Source: Bilamarchaeum sp050303335
GTDB taxonomy: Archaea; Micrarchaeota; Micrarchaeia; Anstonellales; Bilamarchaeaceae
DNA length: 19,715 nucleotides
Reading direction: 5' to 3'
NCBI GenBank assembly: GCA_050303335.1
Contig: JBNLBN010000024.1
Coordinates: 1-19,715, forward strand
Shown here in pieces: positions 15,181 through 19,715 of this stretch; the first letter of the stretch is position 1, and each line of letters starts with the position of its first letter. The translations under genes were made by a program, and so were the position numbers. The notes under the pieces are model-generated. The model had not been told where the DNA came from, searched no databases, and saw nothing but the letters and a program-made list of their open reading frames with translations.

Positions 15181-16400
15181 TGAACATTATAGACATATTC
15201 CACTATGGGATAAAAAGCCTGAAGAGCAGGAAGCTTAGAAGCTGGCTTACGATCATCGGAATGGTGATCGGAGTCGCCGCGATTACAGTGATCCTATCTG
15301 TGTCGGAAGGTTTCAGCAAGGATATCAATGACCAGATATCCGCATTCGGCGCTGACCAGATGTTCGTCTATCCATCATCCGATTTCGGAAGCACTTTCAG
15401 CGGAGGCGGTTCGCTTGCGCCAACGAGCGGAAAGCTCAGGCAGGCCGATGTCGATGACATCGAGAATATTCCAGGCGTAAAAAAAGTTGCGAGAACCATT
15501 TTCGGAAGGGTAAGCGTATCATACAAGGACAACAATATTACTGCGACAATCTATGCCGCCGATCCTGAGATGTTCGAGATATACGGCGATTACATCGAAC
15601 TGGAATCCGGAAGATTCTACGAGAACTCGGATCTGAACGTGGCATTCTTTGCTGCTGATGCGGCAACCGAAAGCTTTGGCAATGACATCATACAGCCCGG
15701 ATCAGTAGTCCAGATAAACGAGAAGAACTTCAGGGTCGTAGGCGTACAGAAAAGGATCGGGACCTCCCTTTCAAGTGCTGATGATTCTTCCATCTACATC
15801 CCTTTCGAAGCAGGCAAGGATCTTTTCAGGGGGCAGGTGCTCGATGACGAGGTGGGCCTTATCATGATCCAGATTGACGAAGGTTTCGATGCCGAAACAA
15901 TCAAGGCGCAGATCGAGCGAAAGCTTGCTGACAACCACAGAGTAAGGCTTGACAATCTTGATTTCTCTGTCATAACATCAGAGCAGATCAGCGAGATCGT
16001 AGGGACAGTTCTTCTTTCAATCCAGGTGGTCCTTGGAGCGGTTACGCTCATCGCGTCGCTGGTCGGTGCGATCGGCATCTCCAACACCATGTTCATGAAT
16101 GTCCTGGAGCGCGTGAAGGAGATAGGAATCCTGAAATCCGTTGGAGCCACACAAAGGGACATCCTCCTCATCTTCATAATAGAAAGCGCCATCATCGGGC
16201 TTGCAGGGGGAATCCTCGGCCTAATGGTTGGATATATGGTGCTCTACGGGCTCGAGAATTTCCTTGATGTTCCAGTGTTCCTGCGCCTCAGGATCATAGC
16301 ATTCGTCTTCGCCTTCTCGATCGGAACCGGAGTTCTCGCGGGTTTCATCCCGGCATATCGCGCTGCAAAAATGAATCCTGTCGATGCACTGCGGCAATGA
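15180..16400 (+). CDS. MacB/FtsX-type ABC permease, second paralogue
   Basis: 406 residues, aligned end to end with the preceding permease: helix 1 in LRSWLTIIGMVIGVAAITVI, an outer domain with a Ser/Gly-rich entry (FGSTFSGGGSLAPTSGKL), the coupling motif GISNTMFMNVLERVKEIGIL with KSVGAT, and a terminal IPAYRAAKMNPVDALRQ. It arose by tandem duplication, but the outer domains have diverged strongly (VEIEKGRFLEDSD against IELESGRFYENSD in one of the better-matched stretches). Its ATG overlaps the previous stop by 1 nt (TAATG), and GAGGT at 15168-15172 serves as the ribosome site. Tight coupling suggests equal production and a heterodimer, though two separate homodimers are possible. Confidence 0.92.
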   Translation: MNIIDIFHYGIKSLKSRKLRSWLTIIGMVIGVAAITVILSVSEGFSKDINDQISAFGADQMFVYPSSDFGSTFSGGGSLAPTSGKLRQADVDDIENIPGVKKVARTIFGRVSVSYKDNNITATIYAADPEMFEIYGDYIELESGRFYENSDLNVAFFAADAATESFGNDIIQPGSVVQINEKNFRVVGVQKRIGTSLSSADDSSIYIPFEAGKDLFRGQVLDDEVGLIMIQIDEGFDAETIKAQIERKLADNHRVRLDNLDFSVITSEQISEIVGTVLLSIQVVLGAVTLIASLVGAIGISNTMFMNVLERVKEIGILKSVGATQRDILLIFIIESAIIGLAGGILGLMVGYMVLYGLENFLDVPVFLRLRIIAFVFAFSIGTGVLAGFIPAYRAAKMNPVDALRQ

Positions 16401-16425
16401 TCTATTTTTATTATTTTAGATTTTA
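16401..16425 (+). terminator. T-rich stretch: terminator of the exporter operon and topA promoter region
   Basis: Directly after the permease stop are runs TTTTT, TTTT and TTTT with few G or C, as in archaeal oligo-T terminators, which need no hairpin. The same bases hold TTTTTATTA (16405-16413) and TTATTTTAGA (16411-16420), candidate box A elements 24-39 nt before the topA ATG. Which role dominates cannot be told from sequence. Confidence 0.4.
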
Positions 16426-16443
16426 ACTCAAAACCACGATTTC

Positions 16444-18483
16444 ATGGAATTAATTGTAGCTGAGAAGCCAAAAGTGGCTGAAAAGATTGCCAATGCAATA
16501 GGCGAAAAGGTGTCGAAAAAAAGCCACAAGGGCGTATATTATTATGAGGCTGAACACAATGGAAACCAACTCCTTGTAGCTCCTGCTGTGGGTCATGTAT
16601 ATACTCTGGTCGAACGAGAAAAATCATTCAACTATCCTGCTTTTGACATCCACTGGGTCCCTTCATATGAGGTATCCAAGGAGGCCGCGTATACCAAGGG
16701 CTACGTGGAACTTATCCAGAAGCTAGGGAAAACCGCGGATACTTTCGTGTCTGCCTGCGACTATGATATAGAAGGGTCGACTATCGCATACAATGTCTTC
16801 AGGTTCGCAACCACCATCCGTGAGGGAAAGAGGATGAAATTCTCGGCATTGACAAAGGGAGACCTGCTTGATGCCTACGAGGACCGCGGTGAATTCGATT
16901 ACAACAACGCACATGCCGGCGAAGCAAGGCACATAATAGACTGGTACTACGGAATCAACCTATCGCGGGCTCTGATGAGCGCCATCAGAAAGGCAAGCAG
17001 GTACAAGGTAATGTCGATCGGACGTGTCCAGGGCCCTGCGCTTTCCATGCTCTCAGCGCAGGAAAAGGAGATCCGCGCCTTCATTCCGATTCCATACTGG
17101 GAACTCACAGTGAATATCAAGGACATCGAATTCAAGCACAAGAAGGACCGGTTCCTAGTGGAGGACGAGGCAACTGTAGCGCTCGACAACACGAAATCTA
17201 CAGGAACTGTGGACAAGGTGGAATCAACCGAGCAGAAGATCGCACCTCCCCCGAATTTCGACCTCACATCACTCCAGGTCGAAGCCTACAAGCTTTTCAA
17301 GTACTCACCATCGCGGACACTCGAACTTGCCCAGACACTTTACGAAGCATCCATGATCACCTATCCTAGAACTTCATCGCAGCAGATCCCGCCGACTATC
17401 AAGCTTGCGCCTATCCTGAAGGACCTGCAGAAGAATCCGGAATACAAGGGGCTTTCTGCAAAAATCCTTGACAACAACTGGACCAAGCCGAAGCAGGGAA
17501 AGAAAACCGACCCGGCCCACCCGGCAATCCATCCGACCGGGCAGGCAGGAAAGCCAGCAGGACCGGAAGGGAAGCTTTATGATCTCATAGTCCGGAGATT
17601 CCTCTCATCATTTGCACCTGATGCTAAAAGGGAGAGAAACAGGGTAGAGGTCAGGACAGGAGACGAGGTCTATGCCGCATCAGGATCAAGGATCGTGGAG
17701 CCTGGATGGACCGAATTCTACGGTCCCTATTATACTACCGAAGACACTATTCTCCCGAAATTCGATAAAGGGGAGACAGTGGATGTAAAGTCCAAGAAAA
17801 AGACAAAGAAGGAAACCAAGCCTCCAAAAAGGTTTACCCAGGCATCGATAATATCCGAGCTGGAAAAGAGGCACCTTGGGACAAAGGCGACGCGGTCGGT
17901 GATAATTGACACCCTGATGAAGAGGAACTACGCATCAGGCCAGGCATCGATTGAAGTTAGTGATTTCGGCCTCAAGGTCGCAGACGTACTGCAGAAATAT
18001 GCGCCGGAGATACTTGACGAGAATCTTACGCGGGATCTTGAAGAGAAAATGGAAGGGATCCAGGAAGGAAAGATCAACAAGGACGACGTGATAAATGAGA
18101 GCAAGGAATTCCTGACGAAAGTGCTGGTCAAATGGAAATCCAACGAGGCCAACATAGGAAACGACCTCCTTGAGGCATTGGTATCCACGCAGGAGCAGGA
18201 AAACCTAATCGGCCCGTGCGACAAGTGCGGAAAGCAGCTCCGGATAATCCGGATGAGGAACAAGAAGCAGTTCATCGGATGCACTGGCTATCCGAACTGC
18301 AGGAATGCATACCCCCTTCCAACCGGGGCTTTCGTGAAACCTCTAAACAAATCCTGCCCCTCCTGCAGCAAGCCCATGGTATATGTTAAAAAAGGAAAGA
18401 CGTCATACCAGATGTGTATAGATCCTAATTGTCCCTCAAAAGCCGATTGGAAGAAACGTGGTTCAAATGCGAAAGATCAATGA
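16444..18483 (+). CDS. topA: DNA topoisomerase I (type IA) with two C-terminal zinc ribbons
   Basis: 679 residues. It relaxes negative supercoils by cutting one strand through a 5'-phosphotyrosine link. The TOPRIM domain comes first, with Glu7 (LIVAEKPKVAEKIA) and the metal-binding Asp106-x-Asp108-x-Glu110 (CDYDIEGST). The gate domains include YKVMSIGRVQGPALSML, and the catalytic tyrosine is Tyr307 in MITYPRTSSQQIP. The late core motif KRHLGTKATRS follows. Two four-cysteine zinc ribbons close the protein: CDKC with GCTGYPNC, and CPSC with CIDPNC. No helicase domain is present, so it is not reverse gyrase. The basic stretch KSKKKTKKETKPPKR lies near residue 455. The ATG at 16444 lacks a Shine-Dalgarno sequence, which fits a short or absent leader. 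The 3' end overlaps pgk. Confidence 0.95.
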   Translation: MELIVAEKPKVAEKIANAIGEKVSKKSHKGVYYYEAEHNGNQLLVAPAVGHVYTLVEREKSFNYPAFDIHWVPSYEVSKEAAYTKGYVELIQKLGKTADTFVSACDYDIEGSTIAYNVFRFATTIREGKRMKFSALTKGDLLDAYEDRGEFDYNNAHAGEARHIIDWYYGINLSRALMSAIRKASRYKVMSIGRVQGPALSMLSAQEKEIRAFIPIPYWELTVNIKDIEFKHKKDRFLVEDEATVALDNTKSTGTVDKVESTEQKIAPPPNFDLTSLQVEAYKLFKYSPSRTLELAQTLYEASMITYPRTSSQQIPPTIKLAPILKDLQKNPEYKGLSAKILDNNWTKPKQGKKTDPAHPAIHPTGQAGKPAGPEGKLYDLIVRRFLSSFAPDAKRERNRVEVRTGDEVYAASGSRIVEPGWTEFYGPYYTTEDTILPKFDKGETVDVKSKKKTKKETKPPKRFTQASIISELEKRHLGTKATRSVIIDTLMKRNYASGQASIEVSDFGLKVADVLQKYAPEILDENLTRDLEEKMEGIQEGKINKDDVINESKEFLTKVLVKWKSNEANIGNDLLEALVSTQEQENLIGPCDKCGKQLRIIRMRNKKQFIGCTGYPNCRNAYPLPTGAFVKPLNKSCPSCSKPMVYVKKGKTSYQMCIDPNCPSKADWKKRGSNAKDQ

Positions 18484-19663
18484 AGTAGATGTGGATGGAA
18501 AGACCGTCATTGTGCGAGTTGATCTAAACTGCCCGGTGGAGAACAAGAAGATAACCTCCGATGCCAGGATCAGGGCGCATGCCGGAACCATCAGGAACCT
18601 AGCCTCCAGGGGCGCCAAGGTAATAGTGCTTTCGCACCAGGGGAGGCTCGGAAGGGATGATTTCATCGGTCTTGAGCAGCATTCGAAGATTCTTTCAGGA
18701 ATCCTTGGGATGGACATCAAGTACGTTGACCAGGTTGTCGGAGAGCGGGCAAATGCCGCCATATCCAGCCTAACTAAAGGAGAGGTACTGGTTCTGGACA
18801 ATGTCCGGCATCTGAAATGCGAGACCTGCCATATCAATGGTAAGGGAGAGCTGGTAAAGAATGTCGGCCCCCTTGCTGATTATTATGTGCTTGATGCGCT
18901 TTCAGTCGCGCACAGGAAGCACTCGAGTGTTATCGGTTTTTCCGAAGTCCTCCCGTGCTTTGCAGGGCAGATACTCGCAGACGAGCTCGACGCAGTCGAT
19001 ATTATCCGGCAGGGCCACGATGTAACATTCGTACTTGGAGGATCCAAAATCGATGATTCATTTTCCATAATGGAGACATGGCTCAGCAACGGAAAGGCAA
19101 GGGAAGCCCTCGTTGGCGGAGCGCTTGCAATACTTCTTCTTTATGCGTCCGGGAAGAACATAGGGGATTCTGCCAAGTATCTGGAAGAAAAAGGGTATAT
19201 GGAGAAGGCAGGACGTGCAAAGGAGATCCTTCAGAAATTCGGATCAAAGATAGTCCTTCCAGTTGATGTCGGCCTGAACATAGAAGGAAAGCGGGTCGAG
19301 TCTGATGTCGACCGGATCAGCAGCGGCAGGATATTCGACATCGGGCCTAATACGATATATGATTACGTCCGGAGGATAATGAACGCCAAGTACGTCGTCT
19401 TGAACGGCCCCATGGGAGTTTATGAGAATCCGGAATTCTCAACCGGAACCTTCAGGATCGAAGATGCGGTTTCAAGGACCAAGGCATACTCCCTTCTTGG
19501 CGGCGGACATACGATCGCCTCCCTCGACCGATTTGGAATCGACAAGCAGAAATTCAACTACGTATCTCTCTCAGGCAAGGCACTCATAGCCTACCTGTGC
19601 GGGAACGAGCTTCCCGGAATTTCCGCTCTGGTCGAAAATGAAAAGAAATTCCAATACATATAA
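18467..19663 (+). CDS. pgk: Phosphoglycerate kinase, archaeal type
   Basis: It interconverts 1,3-bisphosphoglycerate plus ADP and 3-phosphoglycerate plus ATP in glycolysis or gluconeogenesis. With 398 residues it is complete. N-terminal substrate-site motifs are VRVDLNCPV, DARIRAHAGTIRNL and VLSHQGRLG; then VLDNVRHLKCE and DALSVAHRKHSSV. Nucleotide-domain motifs are LGGSKIDDS, VVLNGPMGVYENPEFSTGT and LLGGGHTIASLDRFG. The lid of bacterial enzymes is reduced as in archaeal PGKs. The ATG at 18467 (MRKINEVDVDG) is chosen and overlaps topA by 17 nt. A GTG at 18458 would add three residues, and no strong ribosome site decides between them. Confidence 0.95.
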   Translation: MRKINEVDVDGKTVIVRVDLNCPVENKKITSDARIRAHAGTIRNLASRGAKVIVLSHQGRLGRDDFIGLEQHSKILSGILGMDIKYVDQVVGERANAAISSLTKGEVLVLDNVRHLKCETCHINGKGELVKNVGPLADYYVLDALSVAHRKHSSVIGFSEVLPCFAGQILADELDAVDIIRQGHDVTFVLGGSKIDDSFSIMETWLSNGKAREALVGGALAILLLYASGKNIGDSAKYLEEKGYMEKAGRAKEILQKFGSKIVLPVDVGLNIEGKRVESDVDRISSGRIFDIGPNTIYDYVRRIMNAKYVVLNGPMGVYENPEFSTGTFRIEDAVSRTKAYSLLGGGHTIASLDRFGIDKQKFNYVSLSGKALIAYLCGNELPGISALVENEKKFQYI

Positions 19664-19666
19664 ATA
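19659..19666 (+). promoter_or_regulatory. TATA box of the downstream gene
   Basis: TATAAATA, a near-perfect archaeal box A, overlaps the pgk stop codon and lies 34-41 nt before the ATG at 19700. It predicts transcription starting near 19685-19690, close to the Shine-Dalgarno sequence, and shows that the next gene need not depend on read-through from pgk. Confidence 0.5.
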
Positions 19667-19687
19667 GCTACCTCATAAAATAATTCA

Positions 19688-19693
19688 GAGGAG
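19688..19693 (+). promoter_or_regulatory. Shine-Dalgarno sequence of the downstream gene
   Basis: GAGGAG ends 6 nt before the ATG at 19700. It is one of the strongest ribosome sites in the window and supports a real start at the right edge. Confidence 0.5.
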
Positions 19694-19699
19694 AGATCT

Positions 19700-19715
19700 A
19701 TGGATACCAAACTAG
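19700..19715 (+). CDS. Start of an unknown gene, 3'-partial
   Basis: Only ATG GAT ACC AAA CTA (MDTKL) is inside the window. The claim rests on the TATA box and Shine-Dalgarno sequence in front of it; five residues do not allow a function to be named. Confidence 0.45.

Overview
The window comes from an archaeon. It carries the archaeal translation factors aIF2-beta and aIF1A, a RIO1-type kinase, archaeal-type phosphoglycerate kinase and adenosylhomocysteinase, and TATA-box promoters placed about 25-35 nt in front of start codons, with little or no leader at several genes. The enormous Asn/Ser/Thr-rich beta-helix surface protein and the exporter operon with a COG1361-like partner resemble genes often seen in DPANN and some euryarchaeal genomes, but I cannot fix the lineage from sequence alone. 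Coding density is very high. The longest gap between genes is 114 bases, and neighbouring genes often abut or overlap by 1 to 23 bases.

Layout. (1) 1-3949, + strand: the 3' part of a giant secreted right-handed beta-helix protein whose start lies before the window. It is built from tandem modules of about 410-430 residues. (2) 4064-8700, + strand: purL (a PurS-PurL fusion without the glutaminase) and argS, 2 nt apart, behind a TATA box that suggests a leaderless mRNA. (3) 11421-8678, - strand: ahcY, aIF2-beta, aIF1A (TTG start) and a RIO1 kinase, closely packed. The RIO1 gene ends inside the 3' end of the convergent argS. (4) 11501-16400, + strand: a five-gene operon of a PadR-family regulator, a MacB/LolD-type ABC ATPase, a secreted and membrane-anchored Ig-like (COG1361-like) protein and two paralogous MacB/FtsX-type permeases. 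A perfect 8-bp inverted repeat with an 8-bp spacer overlaps the promoter. (5) 16444-19663, + strand: DNA topoisomerase I with two C-terminal zinc ribbons, overlapping archaeal phosphoglycerate kinase. (6) 19700 to the end: the first codons of another gene behind a strong Shine-Dalgarno sequence.

How they work together. Most of the window is housekeeping: purine synthesis, tRNA charging, methyl-cycle recycling, translation initiation, ribosome maturation, topology and glycolysis. Two parts are accessory and concern the cell surface. One is the modular beta-helix protein, with a recurring cap domain I do not recognise. The other is the PadR-controlled exporter, in which a beta-sandwich protein stands where bacterial MacAB systems have the MacA adaptor. 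These are the best candidates for undescribed biology here. No RNA genes, insertion sequences or CRISPR arrays were seen.
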